Shown here one piece after another: positions 44,199-52,392 of a stretch of DNA of 64,000 nucleotides; the first letter of the stretch is position 1; the number at the start of each line of letters is the position of its first letter. The DNA lies in assembly GCA_964499365.1 (NCBI GenBank), contig CAZCKU010000002.1, positions 124,001-188,000 on the forward strand, given 5' to 3'. Position numbers and translations under genes: made by a program. The DNA is from PALSA-1316 sp964499365. GTDB lineage: Bacteria; Nitrospirota; Thermodesulfovibrionia; Thermodesulfovibrionales; UBA6898. A model generated the notes under the pieces. That model ran no database searches, was not told the DNA's origin, and saw only the letters and a program-made list of their open reading frames with translations.

Positions 44199-44912
44199 TT
44201 ATTCCTCCTGGATTATGTCTTTGAGTTTGCCCCTCTTCTTCAGGCAGTCGTACGGAAACTCGGTGAGACCGCTTCTCGTGAGGCCACTCCACAGTCCCTG
44301 GCCATCTGTGCCTTCCAAAGTGGGAGTCCCGTGGGCCGTAAATGCCCCTTGAAAGAAGAGCTCTTCCAGGTCTCGGGTCTCTTTTGTGGTAACCGAGATC
44401 GGGACCTTGGCGTTTCCCATGCAGCCGTCGTTATAGAAGGGTGTAAAATAAACGTCTGCTTCAGGGTCCGGCCTTCTGTCTTCCTTTAGCGCCACAGTCC
44501 TGATCGAGCCCTGGTTGAAGATGAATACCAGGGGCGGCAGCGGAGCCTTCCCGCTTTTGATTTTCATCTCCTTCGAGAAAAATAGCGTCTGAATCCCCGC
44601 GGGCCTCCACCAGACCATCACCGAGCCGTCAATGGTGTTATAGGACAATACCTCGGGCGGCAGGTAGATAGGCTTGGCTTTCAGCTTGGGCATCACCGAT
44701 TGACAGAGTCGCAGTAGCTGTTTTTTCGTGATTGGTTTGCCCTCCCGCACTGAACCGTCTTGAATGCGGTGAAGGGTAACGTAATTCTGCAAGCCTTGTT
44801 CATCATGGGACAGATAACTTTCTTCGCTTCCGCATCTCAGGGAATACAGTATCAGAGCGGTGGTAGCGTCATAACGACGCTCGTCAAGGGTTTTGACAGG
44901 TATCAGCGCCAT
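44199..44912 (-). CDS. PRTRC system protein B
   Basis: 237 residues behind AAGGAGG. Its sequence (IPVKTLDERRYDATTALILY... VMVWWRPAGIQTLFFSKEMK... PLPPLVFIFNQGSIRTVAL) and place between proteins F and A match PRTRC protein B, a family of unknown biochemical role with a beta-rich core. It overlaps the end of F by 10 nt. Assignment rests on order and pattern, not on a catalytic motif. Confidence 0.82.
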   Translation of the reverse strand: MALIPVKTLDERRYDATTALILYSLRCGSEESYLSHDEQGLQNYVTLHRIQDGSVREGKPITKKQLLRLCQSVMPKLKAKPIYLPPEVLSYNTIDGSVMVWWRPAGIQTLFFSKEMKIKSGKAPLPPLVFIFNQGSIRTVALKEDRRPDPEADVYFTPFYNDGCMGNAKVPISVTTKETRDLEELFFQGAFTAHGTPTLEGTDGQGLWSGLTRSGLTEFPYDCLKKRGKLKDIIQEE

Positions 44913-45868
44913 GTGCGGCCTCCTTTACTGAGCAATTGGGCAAAGAGGTAGTACATTCTGATCATGGAGACAAACTTCTCAACATCCGTCCTGGATCTGA
45001 CCACAACCCTCACCATCGGCCCCATTGCCTCGCAATATTCGTATTCGTGAAGGGTCGAGTCCGATACATAGCTGCCTTCCTTCCAGAAGAGGTTAAAGCA
45101 GCAGTTCAGATCAATCCGGTCGCCGTCCTCAGAGTCGTCAAAGCGGTAATCCATATCCATCGCAACAAGCGCATGCTCAAACATCTCAATCGCATCCCTG
45201 ACCCATTTATTCTCTCTGCGTTTGAGTGATCCGGAAACCTTCCTGTATCTTCTTTTCAGTCTCCGGATAAAGACCGGCATGCGGAGTCTGAGTGCCTTGA
45301 CATACCTGTTGAATTCCTTCTGCTCATGTTTGATCTCCTTTACAGCCTCATGCTCACCTGCTGCGGTCAGCTCGTCAATCTCGTCGGAATAGACATCGAA
45401 TCTCCTTTCGAAGATGCTGCCGACTGTCTCACATGGCAGATAGGCGCTCATGCCTCTGACAATGAGGCGAACAAGCTTGTAGACCTCCGGCCTTTGTTTC
45501 CTGAGTCGTTCAAGAAAATCGAGATAAAAGACATAAAAGATGTGAAAATCCACATTCAGTACGGCTTCCAACGTAACAGTGCCTTTGACAATATTGCAGG
45601 AGACCATCGAAAATGGTGAGTCCATGGGAGAGGACTTTGATGTCCATCGCTTTATCTCCCTGCTCTTTGTTGCCTTGGAAAGCAGTTTCCCAATTGCCCC
45701 TTCTATGACGGCGAGAGTAGAGTTCTCAGCCAGGCACCCGGAGGACGGATGTCCCCCGAGTGCAAGATAGAGTTCCTTCGCCGACGACAGGGCTTCCGCA
45801 TACTGTCTGGTGAATATCACCCAAAAGGGTAGCGACATAGGCACCCGGTCGAATTTCGGCAGATTCAT
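44903..45868 (-). CDS. PRTRC system protein F
   Basis: 321 residues, all-helical, rich in Arg and Glu (RLRMPVFIRRLKRRYRKVSG). It starts one base after the protein C stop (TGATATG). Length, position and the DFHIFYVFYLDFLERLRKQR region agree with PRTRC protein F. No motif suggests an enzyme; the basic central helices could bind nucleic acid. Confidence 0.8.
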   Translation of the reverse strand: MNLPKFDRVPMSLPFWVIFTRQYAEALSSAKELYLALGGHPSSGCLAENSTLAVIEGAIGKLLSKATKSREIKRWTSKSSPMDSPFSMVSCNIVKGTVTLEAVLNVDFHIFYVFYLDFLERLRKQRPEVYKLVRLIVRGMSAYLPCETVGSIFERRFDVYSDEIDELTAAGEHEAVKEIKHEQKEFNRYVKALRLRMPVFIRRLKRRYRKVSGSLKRRENKWVRDAIEMFEHALVAMDMDYRFDDSEDGDRIDLNCCFNLFWKEGSYVSDSTLHEYEYCEAMGPMVRVVVRSRTDVEKFVSMIRMYYLFAQLLSKGGRTWR

Positions 45869-45869
45869 A

Positions 45870-46199
45870 TCAGATCACCCCGAGTTCCTCAATCGGGATT
45901 TCTGTTGCCTCGTCCGGCTCCCACCCCCCTGTATCGTCTAAGGCACGGGCCACGGCTGCCATAAGCTCGAAGTGGGCGTCTCCATTTGTGTCGCCTTTTG
46001 TGTCAACGGCCTTCCGGAAGGTGTAGACCATGGAGCCGTCCTTGATTTCAGGGCCCTCGACCACGCCGTTGGATAAATCGGTATAGAAGTCTGCATAGAA
46101 GGCCAGCGCCTCCTCAGGAGTGCCGGAGACATCATCGAGTGTCATGTTGTTATAGACAAACTTTCTCGGTAACTGGTTCAGCTCGCTTGTCTTTTCCAT
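45870..46199 (-). CDS. PRTRC system protein C
   Basis: 109 residues; starts within the last bases of protein E (TAATG overlap). The core RKFVYNNMTLDDVSGTPEEA and LSNGVVEGPEIKDGSMVYTF closely follow the PRTRC C consensus as I know it. The fold is small alpha/beta; it is the plausible ubiquitin-like or tag-like substrate of the neighbouring E1-like protein, though here about 35 acidic residues extend the usual C-terminus and no Gly-Gly end is present. Confidence 0.88.
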   Translation of the reverse strand: MEKTSELNQLPRKFVYNNMTLDDVSGTPEEALAFYADFYTDLSNGVVEGPEIKDGSMVYTFRKAVDTKGDTNGDAHFELMAAVARALDDTGGWEPDEATEIPIEELGVI

Positions 46200-46834
46200 T
46201 ACGCAGCCTCCTGCTCTTCTTCAATGTCCTCTTCTACGTCCTCCAATTCCGAATCATCATAGGTGATCTCTTGTTCCTGTCCCGAAGAACCAGCCGGCGC
46301 AGATGCCGCGCTTTCCGGCTTACTTTCGGGATTGTCGTCTGCCTCCGGCTTGAGTGTCTCCGGCCCGACCGATCCAAAGAGGTTGCCAATAGGAGGCTCG
46401 TTCTTCACCGCTTTTTCCAATGTCCTGGCAGTTGTGTCCGCTGGCCCCGTGACTTTCGGCTTCTCGGAAGTCTTTGTCTTTGAGGTTGCAGTCCTGATGG
46501 ACTTTGCCGCCTCATCAAGGGCCTTTGTCCTGTCGGTGATTAACTCAACGAGAGACCTCGTGGATTCGACCGGCTGTTTGATCTTCTCCTCGAAGCTCGT
46601 ATTAAGCTCTTCCGCAGTAGCCGAGAAAGCGTAAGGCTGGTCAAGAAGCTTGGTTGCAGCTTCGATCTGTTTCCCCTCCTCGGTGCTCCGTGCGGAGCTG
46701 TTTTTCATCTGTGCGAGATCGTGCTTTACCCGGAAAAGAATATCGAGCTTTTCGCCTTTGCCCTTTTTTACGCTCAAAGAGAGGCCACCAGCCTCGGGAA
46801 GCAGTTTCGAAAGTTCCTTGAAATCTATCAACAT
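46199..46834 (-). CDS. PRTRC system protein E
   Basis: 211 residues behind AGGAGG. The first 80 residues (LSLSVKKGKGEKLDILFRVK, then the TAEELNTSFEEKIKQPVEST region) fit PRTRC protein E. The rest is low-complexity, rich in Pro, Ala, Ser and Glu, with a very acidic end (DDSELEDVEEDIEEEQEAA). It heads the E-C-F-B-A-ThiF run with overlaps throughout, so the six genes are one operon. Function unknown. Confidence 0.85.
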   Translation of the reverse strand: MLIDFKELSKLLPEAGGLSLSVKKGKGEKLDILFRVKHDLAQMKNSSARSTEEGKQIEAATKLLDQPYAFSATAEELNTSFEEKIKQPVESTRSLVELITDRTKALDEAAKSIRTATSKTKTSEKPKVTGPADTTARTLEKAVKNEPPIGNLFGSVGPETLKPEADDNPESKPESAASAPAGSSGQEQEITYDDSELEDVEEDIEEEQEAA

Positions 46835-46915
46835 AAGATCCTCCTGAATATGTGATGTAATTATTTGCTGGCTGCCAAAGACAGTACCGGCAGGAAAGAA
46901 ATGATGAGCAGAGAG

Positions 46916-48529
46916 CTAAGCAGCAAGCGGTATGATTTTTGCCATACCACCCTTGAGCTTCACCTTCATCTTATTGCCCTTGAAGGCAATACTGACGACC
47001 TTAGACACATCCAACCCGGTGATTCTTAGCCCCTCCAGCAGGGTCTGTTTTTCATAGGCCCCTTTCAGCCTTATGATGTCCTCAGTGATCTCTTTTTCGA
47101 ACTCATACTGCTGGGTGTCATAGGAGTCGCCCTCATCGTTATAGAGCTTGCCCTCGAATATGGACTCGCTGACCTCATCAATCTGATCCGGATCTTCTCT
47201 GAAGAATATCTCGCCGCATCCCCATGAATCGACCATGGCAGCTGCCTGAATATGCTTCCCGGCGCAAATGATTTTCCGGGCCTTTATCCAGGCGTAGTTA
47301 AGGTGATTTGGGACCTCATCACCGGATATGAGAAGTGCATGTTCCTTCGTAGTAACTTTCAGCCATGACGGATGCTCACCTGGAGCGGTAACCTCTTTGA
47401 CAGCCCCCTGCGGGAGAACAAGCTTATCCGGCGCCTCGGCATAGAGCTCTCTCTTCATTCCCCTTTTTGTCATATACTTCACGACTACAGCTGAAAGCAC
47501 CTCACTTACGGGACAGGGCTCATTCCTGTGGATTATCTCTTTGTGAATAAGCGGATCGATCAACCAATGATGGGGCTCATCGACATTCACATAAAACCTG
47601 TCGAGTCTGTCGAGTTCTTCCTGAGCGCCTACATTCCCCATTACCTGCATCAATGCCGTCAGTGTCGAATTGTCTGTGGTGGCTGGGTCGTTGATCTGCT
47701 CAATACAGTAGTCTGAGACCGTCCTGCGAAGAAACTCGCAAAACACATCGAGTTTCCGGTCCTGCTTGATGGTCAGCCGATAAGGAAGGACCGGTGTAAG
47801 TGGTGATCCGGTCTTGACGTCTATGAATACGTCGATATAGTAGGGGTCCCTCCCTATCGGAATGCCATACCATATCACCTTAATCTTGTCTTTGATGAGC
47901 GAAGGGGTAGCAGAGAAATTGGGACTTACCCTGATATAGACGTCATTGCCCTCATATTCCCTTTTGAGAACAGTGGTACACCTGTATTGCCCGCTCTCAG
48001 CCAATAAGTCACGTTTCGCGATAGCCTCCCCGTTTACCGTAATATCGAGGGGGAAATAGCCGAGGTCGGAAGTCTGAGAGACCACTGATCCAGCAACCCC
48101 TTCCTTGAGGACTGCCCTAAGCAGAAACCCTTCTCCTTTATCTGAGCTATCCAGGTTATCAAGGATATTGGAACGGTATTCTGCAGAGTCCATGAACTTA
48201 TCGCAGTCGACCGTGAGGGACCCGAACCTGCTTTTGTAATACAGCTCTGTCGACATGCAAAGCAGATAATAAAGGCCCCAACCTGCCGGGTCAGCCAGTT
48301 CTACGCTTTCGTTGGACCAGTCGGAGGCCGCGAGCACAAACAACGGCTCAGCACTGTCAGCGCCCCTGCCGTTGTCCGAAACGGTCAGGACATTGTCGTC
48401 CAGGGATATATCAAGTTTTGTTGCGCCTGCCCGCTGTCCGTTCTGCGCAAGTTCTATCAGAACATTTGCGGGCCGTTCAAAGAAATTCGGAATTTTCTTA
48501 AAGAGTCTTGTCTCGTCGATTATCTTCAT
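46916..48529 (-). CDS. GHKL-family (Hsp90/MutL-like) ATPase
   Basis: 537 residues. The N-terminal ATP-binding motifs are clear: IELAQNGQRAGATKLDISLD (helix and Asn box) and VSDNGRGADSAEPLF (DxGxG), then the GWGLYYLL lid. This places it among GHKL ATPases (Hsp90, MutL, topoisomerase ATPase domains). The following 400 residues contain a beta-rich transducer-like region (DVFIDVKTGSPLTPVLPYRL). No histidine-kinase domain is present. It stands just upstream of the PRTRC operon. A chaperone- or clamp-like role on the element is inference. Confidence 0.87.
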   Translation of the reverse strand: MKIIDETRLFKKIPNFFERPANVLIELAQNGQRAGATKLDISLDDNVLTVSDNGRGADSAEPLFVLAASDWSNESVELADPAGWGLYYLLCMSTELYYKSRFGSLTVDCDKFMDSAEYRSNILDNLDSSDKGEGFLLRAVLKEGVAGSVVSQTSDLGYFPLDITVNGEAIAKRDLLAESGQYRCTTVLKREYEGNDVYIRVSPNFSATPSLIKDKIKVIWYGIPIGRDPYYIDVFIDVKTGSPLTPVLPYRLTIKQDRKLDVFCEFLRRTVSDYCIEQINDPATTDNSTLTALMQVMGNVGAQEELDRLDRFYVNVDEPHHWLIDPLIHKEIIHRNEPCPVSEVLSAVVVKYMTKRGMKRELYAEAPDKLVLPQGAVKEVTAPGEHPSWLKVTTKEHALLISGDEVPNHLNYAWIKARKIICAGKHIQAAAMVDSWGCGEIFFREDPDQIDEVSESIFEGKLYNDEGDSYDTQQYEFEKEITEDIIRLKGAYEKQTLLEGLRITGLDVSKVVSIAFKGNKMKVKLKGGMAKIIPLAA

Positions 48530-48586
48530 GTTATTTCCTTTCCTGTTTGTTTTTGGTTATGGGTTCGATTGCTGAGCTGTCTGCTA

Positions 48587-49369
48587 TTAAATGAGGAACA
48601 ACTGCGATGTAGAGGAGTCAGTAGAAAAGCATTCACCAAAGAGCTCGGCGTATTTTGATTCAATCGCTCGCCGGTGATCATCCTCGCTGAGAAGCGCCAG
48701 TTTGTTCTCAAGCTCAGCCGCCTCTTGCCGTAGACTCTCGATGCGGGCCTGAATGTTCTGCTTTTCCTGAAGGTAGAGTTGATATGAGTTGCTCGCGTCG
48801 GCTTCGAAATGTCCGCGGGCTTCCTTGAGGAGGTCTTTTTCGAGGCATTCAAGCTCTGTCTTGAGAACTATCATCATGGCCGTGCTGATATCGGTATAAT
48901 CTCCCCAGATATTAAACTGCCCGATGAAGCTCTCCCAGTTGTAAAAAGCCATCGGAATGGACCGGAGTGTAAAGTTGTCCTCCTTCGCATGACGGTGGAG
49001 ATCGCGGGCATACGCGCCCCAGTACTCACCGTAGAACCCGTGCTTGTTGTAATGCGCGATATACCCGCAGTGCAGATGGAGATGCTCGTAGATGGAGCTT
49101 GTGAATGAAGTTTCCGGAAACCCGTTTTTCACAAAACCAGCCCACTGCTTCAGAATCTTTCTCTTTTCATCGGCGCTCAGCCATTTCGAGTCGGTAAACT
49201 CAGCAGGCTGTATGGGGGAGTGATAGGTGATTTTCTCATCCACCGCTTGGGCCTGCCGCCTGAGCGTGAGTATCCCGGAGGAAATCTCCCGGAGGCGCAT
49301 CCGCTTGAAATCCCTGTTGTCCGCCTGTTGAAGGTCAGCAGGATAGTACTGAAGGCTTAATTTGATCAT
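48587..49369 (-). CDS. Hypothetical protein, helical with coiled coil
   Basis: 260 residues behind GGAGA. The N-terminal half is rich in His, Trp and Tyr (HLHLHCGYIAHYNKHGFYGE), and the C-terminal 90 residues form a charged coiled coil (ARIESLRQEAAELENKLALL). No family recognised. Placement between RadC and the GHKL ATPase suggests a conserved backbone gene of the element. Confidence 0.7.
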   Translation of the reverse strand: MIKLSLQYYPADLQQADNRDFKRMRLREISSGILTLRRQAQAVDEKITYHSPIQPAEFTDSKWLSADEKRKILKQWAGFVKNGFPETSFTSSIYEHLHLHCGYIAHYNKHGFYGEYWGAYARDLHRHAKEDNFTLRSIPMAFYNWESFIGQFNIWGDYTDISTAMMIVLKTELECLEKDLLKEARGHFEADASNSYQLYLQEKQNIQARIESLRQEAAELENKLALLSEDDHRRAIESKYAELFGECFSTDSSTSQLFLI

Positions 49370-49414
49370 AAAGATGTCTCCTTTCTGTGAGTGTTCCGAT
49401 AAACTGATCGAAAA

Positions 49415-49837
49415 TCACAAAATGCCGCGTTCTTTTATGGATGTGAACCCTCCGTCATTGGCGATAATGATATGGTCGATCAGCTTGATGCCTATGATTT
49501 CGCCGGCAGCCCTGAGTTGCTCGGTGACTTGAAGGTCATTACGCGAGGGTTCAAGGTCACCTGAAGGATGATTATGCACACAGGCGATGGAATCAACTCC
49601 TCCGTTTGCTATTGCCTTTCGGAAGGTCTCCCGTGGATGGATCAGGGCAGATGAAAGCGTGCCGAGACTTACGAGCTCGATAAACTGAATCGAGAGTTTC
49701 ACCGAAAGACCTATGACCCAGAAGTGTTCCTTGTCCCTGTCGATATCATCTTCTCCTCTGAGGATTGAGGACATGACTTCAGCCAGTCTGCCCGGGTCTG
49801 ATACTTTCATTCCCTTATGCCTTGTTCTTACTTCCAT
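49415..49837 (-). CDS. radC: RadC-family JAB-domain protein
   Basis: About 140 residues from ATG at 49837 (AGGAGG seven bases upstream); the longer frame overlaps the preceding gene. It has the RadC metallo-motif CVHNHPSGDLEPSRNDLQVT and IIGIKLIDHIIIANDGGFTS. This is the C-terminal MPN/JAB domain alone, without the helix-hairpin-helix part of chromosomal RadC, as is usual on plasmids and integrative elements. The biochemical role remains unproven despite the historical DNA-repair name. Confidence 0.93.
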   Translation of the reverse strand: MEVRTRHKGMKVSDPGRLAEVMSSILRGEDDIDRDKEHFWVIGLSVKLSIQFIELVSLGTLSSALIHPRETFRKAIANGGVDSIACVHNHPSGDLEPSRNDLQVTEQLRAAGEIIGIKLIDHIIIANDGGFTSIKERGIL

Positions 49838-50360
49838 AACAGAACCTCCTGGGATTGAATTTCCCTCCGCTCGCCGGAAGAAACCGGTTGACCTCAGGCC
49901 ACGCCTTTTCAATGCTCATTGTCAGATCATATCTGCTACCAACAAGCATTACCGTCTCTACTGCAGCCCACAGCAACTTTGTCCCCGTAAGTCTGTAATC
50001 GCAGAGCGTCTCACCTTTGTACATCACGCCTGAGCATTTAGGGCATGTTCCCTCGAAAATGATTAATCTCCCCTTGCCCATTTCCTTGTCGGGATGTTTG
50101 AGATCAATCGAAAAGATCTTCTCGGCCTTGAAGTATCGTGCGTAATGGTTCTCTTTGCCATGACTACGGCCATCCTTGCATTTGCACTCTCGCGACATTT
50201 TCTCCTTCGTGCCGTTATCTTCCCGACCGGCAGCCGCCGAATTTGACCTCTCCCGCCTCACCTCTTTAACCTTCTGCGCATATCGTCCTGCTTCACAATC
50301 AAGGGCAATATTGCGCATAGCCGTCTTTACTTCGCTCGGCAGCAACTGTGACATCTTCAT
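49815..50360 (-). CDS. Hypothetical zinc-binding protein
   Basis: 181 residues. Possible zinc ligands are CKCKDGRSHGKENH and CPKCSGVMYKGETLC. The N-terminus (LLPSEVKTAMRNIALDCEAG) is helical and the C-terminus basic. It overlaps RadC by 23 nt. Not recognised; probably an accessory protein of the element. Start at 50360 (MKMSQLL) or 50354. Confidence 0.65.
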   Translation of the reverse strand: MKMSQLLPSEVKTAMRNIALDCEAGRYAQKVKEVRRERSNSAAAGREDNGTKEKMSRECKCKDGRSHGKENHYARYFKAEKIFSIDLKHPDKEMGKGRLIIFEGTCPKCSGVMYKGETLCDYRLTGTKLLWAAVETVMLVGSRYDLTMSIEKAWPEVNRFLPASGGKFNPRRFCYGSKNKA

Positions 50361-50414
50361 GTTTCCTCCTTTGCCGTCCTTTTAGGATTCCTCCGGCTCT
50401 AACTATGGAAAGAG

Positions 50415-50870
50415 TCATGCAACCTGCTTCCTGCCCTCAATCGGAAGAGTACTGATAGTGGATACCGGCCTATCCAGGGACCGTAAGGCTGCCTTGCTAC
50501 GCTTAGCGAGCAATTCACGTGAGACTCCGCTGAAGACCCCTGTAAGTGCAGTGTTTTCGTCAAGCACTTCAAAGGCGACCGGCCATATGCCTTTTTTGTC
50601 ATTCCGGAACGCGACTACGAGCTGCCTTAAGGTCTTTTTGTCTGTCCAGATCTCGGCGAAGTATTCGTCCCTTTTGAAGAGTTGAAAGGCGCTTACATCC
50701 CATTCCTTGCTGGTCTCCCCCAGTTTCATAATGAGCTCAGCGCTTGGGTAATACTCTTCCCGGCTTTTATCTACCTCGCCATTTTCGTTGAATTGGGCCA
50801 GTCCCACAAAACTGGTAAAGAAACTCCTCAAGCTCTCACCTACCGGTGTCAGCGTACTGTTTTTCGACAT
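50415..50870 (-). CDS. Hypothetical protein
   Basis: About 151 residues from MSKNSTLTPVGESLRSFFTS at 50870, behind AGGAGGAG. A mixed alpha/beta pattern is visible (AFQLFKRDEYFAEIWTDKKT, RQLVVAFRNDKKGIWPVAFE). No motif or family recognised. A bulged stem-loop lies just upstream, so expression may be partly insulated from the VWA gene. Confidence 0.65.
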   Translation of the reverse strand: MSKNSTLTPVGESLRSFFTSFVGLAQFNENGEVDKSREEYYPSAELIMKLGETSKEWDVSAFQLFKRDEYFAEIWTDKKTLRQLVVAFRNDKKGIWPVAFEVLDENTALTGVFSGVSRELLAKRSKAALRSLDRPVSTISTLPIEGRKQVA

Positions 50871-50892
50871 TGCTCCTCCTCTTGAAACGACA

Positions 50893-50929
50893 AAAGCCAC
50901 AGAGCCCTGATAAGGGAACCTGTGGCTTT
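50893..50929 (-). terminator. Bulged stem-loop after the VWA gene
   Basis: Outer arms AAAGCCACAG/CTGTGGCTTT (50893-50902, 50920-50929) enclose an inner CCCT/AGGG stem. On the minus strand it follows the VWA stop by about 40 nt and ends in CTTTTGTCG. A likely intrinsic terminator or attenuator. Confidence 0.65.
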
Positions 50930-50967
50930 CTTAAATTGTCTGGTAATTCAGGCCGAAAGGCCCAACG

Positions 50968-52392
50968 TTAAGATGCCAGATGCCTTGTAAAGTACCTTCT
51001 CAGAAATAGCGCGAACATTCTGCCGACGTTCTGGTTGAGGTCTTCTGCATAGAAGTTACGCAAAAAGACATCTTCCAGTCTGTGGTTGGGGTTTCCTACA
51101 TAGCCCGCGCCGACCTTGGCGATCTTATTCAACGCCTTCGCATACCGCTTGTCCTCCTCTTCTACACATGCGTCCGATAGAAACAAGGTGAACGAGTAGC
51201 GACTCGGCTCTGTTCCAAGAGACCTGTAATTTTCAGAGCCGCCCCATGCCGAAAATCCGCGCAGCGCATCAATACGCTTTAAAGGGACTAAAATTGGGTC
51301 TTTGCTATTGTTCGTTGTGATGCAGATGTCGACCGGAAATACAAGTGAGAGGATATAGGCAAGGCAGGAACCGGACATAAACGGTCCGTACTGCATGGAA
51401 CCGCTGCCATCCAGGACACAGAGGATTTTCTTAAGGGTGATCACAGACAGTGTCTCTATGTCGTCTTTGAACGGCGCAAGCGGCGGGTTCTCTATCCGTC
51501 GTGCGTCAAAACGCCTGCCCGTAAAGGTGAAGGCAGTCTCGCTCTTCGACCTGACCGATAGAAGCTGCCTGAGGATGCGGGCCTGCTCCTGGATGAAGGG
51601 TATGTCCCACTCAAACCATGCGTCACCGAAGAAATCTGTGGATAGGTCCCCGTCATCGCTATGGTCAACTCCGCCTCCCACGATCTCTACCTGAGATTCC
51701 TGACCTTTGCCGCCCATGGCATCGGAAGACCTTTCGATGCAGCCCAACGCCGGTGTGTCAGATTTGTATTGGTCGAAGAGAAACTTCCATTTTTCATAGA
51801 GGTCCTGAGCAAGACCTCCTGTATGTTCGGTCGAACGCGACTCGATGCTCAGGTCTATGAATCGGTCCCAGTCTCCGATGAACTCTTTGTATTGGTCGTC
51901 GTCAAGCTCCGGTGGCTTTTCGGTCTTTGTCTCCACTCCCCATCTCTGCCATCTCAGAAGGATCCCCATGTTGAAGGGATTGGCAAAGGGATTATCCTCC
52001 CCCTCTTTCTCCAGGTAGTGCTTCAGGTATGAATGGGCGTGCAGTGGATAGAAATCCCTCTCCCTTTTTTGCTCGATCCTGGCGTCTTCAAGGATGTTCA
52101 ATAGATCGAAAGGGTAAGTAAGGGCCTTAAGGTCGAGGTTCCTGCTCGTATGTATGACGTGGCCTACTTCATGCTCCATCAGGAGTTCGGCGAGCATATC
52201 CACGTCCCTGACCTCCATACCCTTTAGTCCAAGCTGAATCACGAGTCCCTTGTAGTCCCATGAGGATTCACTGCTTTTAGCGTTGATCCTGAGGCAGAAC
52301 TTTTCCTCGCCCGTGTTGAACCCAGCCAGAAGTTCGAGCCTTTTCCGAAGTGATTCGAGCGTGTAGTTCGCAGCACGGGCCAAGGCCGTCAT
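50968..52392 (-). CDS. CobT-like VWA protein with HExxH motif
   Basis: 474 residues. Near residue 73 it has HEVGHVIHT, followed by NILEDARIEQKRERDF. This is the zincin-like helix plus EDARIE seen in CobT-type and phage VWA proteins. The C-terminal third is a von Willebrand A domain with the MIDAS sequence CVLDGSGSMQYG. Such proteins pair with MoxR/CobS ATPases to insert metals or remodel complexes. Here the partner gene is directly upstream, overlapping by 4 nt (ATGA). Whether the HExxH helix cleaves peptides is unknown. Confidence 0.9.
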   Translation of the reverse strand: MTALARAANYTLESLRKRLELLAGFNTGEEKFCLRINAKSSESSWDYKGLVIQLGLKGMEVRDVDMLAELLMEHEVGHVIHTSRNLDLKALTYPFDLLNILEDARIEQKRERDFYPLHAHSYLKHYLEKEGEDNPFANPFNMGILLRWQRWGVETKTEKPPELDDDQYKEFIGDWDRFIDLSIESRSTEHTGGLAQDLYEKWKFLFDQYKSDTPALGCIERSSDAMGGKGQESQVEIVGGGVDHSDDGDLSTDFFGDAWFEWDIPFIQEQARILRQLLSVRSKSETAFTFTGRRFDARRIENPPLAPFKDDIETLSVITLKKILCVLDGSGSMQYGPFMSGSCLAYILSLVFPVDICITTNNSKDPILVPLKRIDALRGFSAWGGSENYRSLGTEPSRYSFTLFLSDACVEEEDKRYAKALNKIAKVGAGYVGNPNHRLEDVFLRNFYAEDLNQNVGRMFALFLRRYFTRHLAS

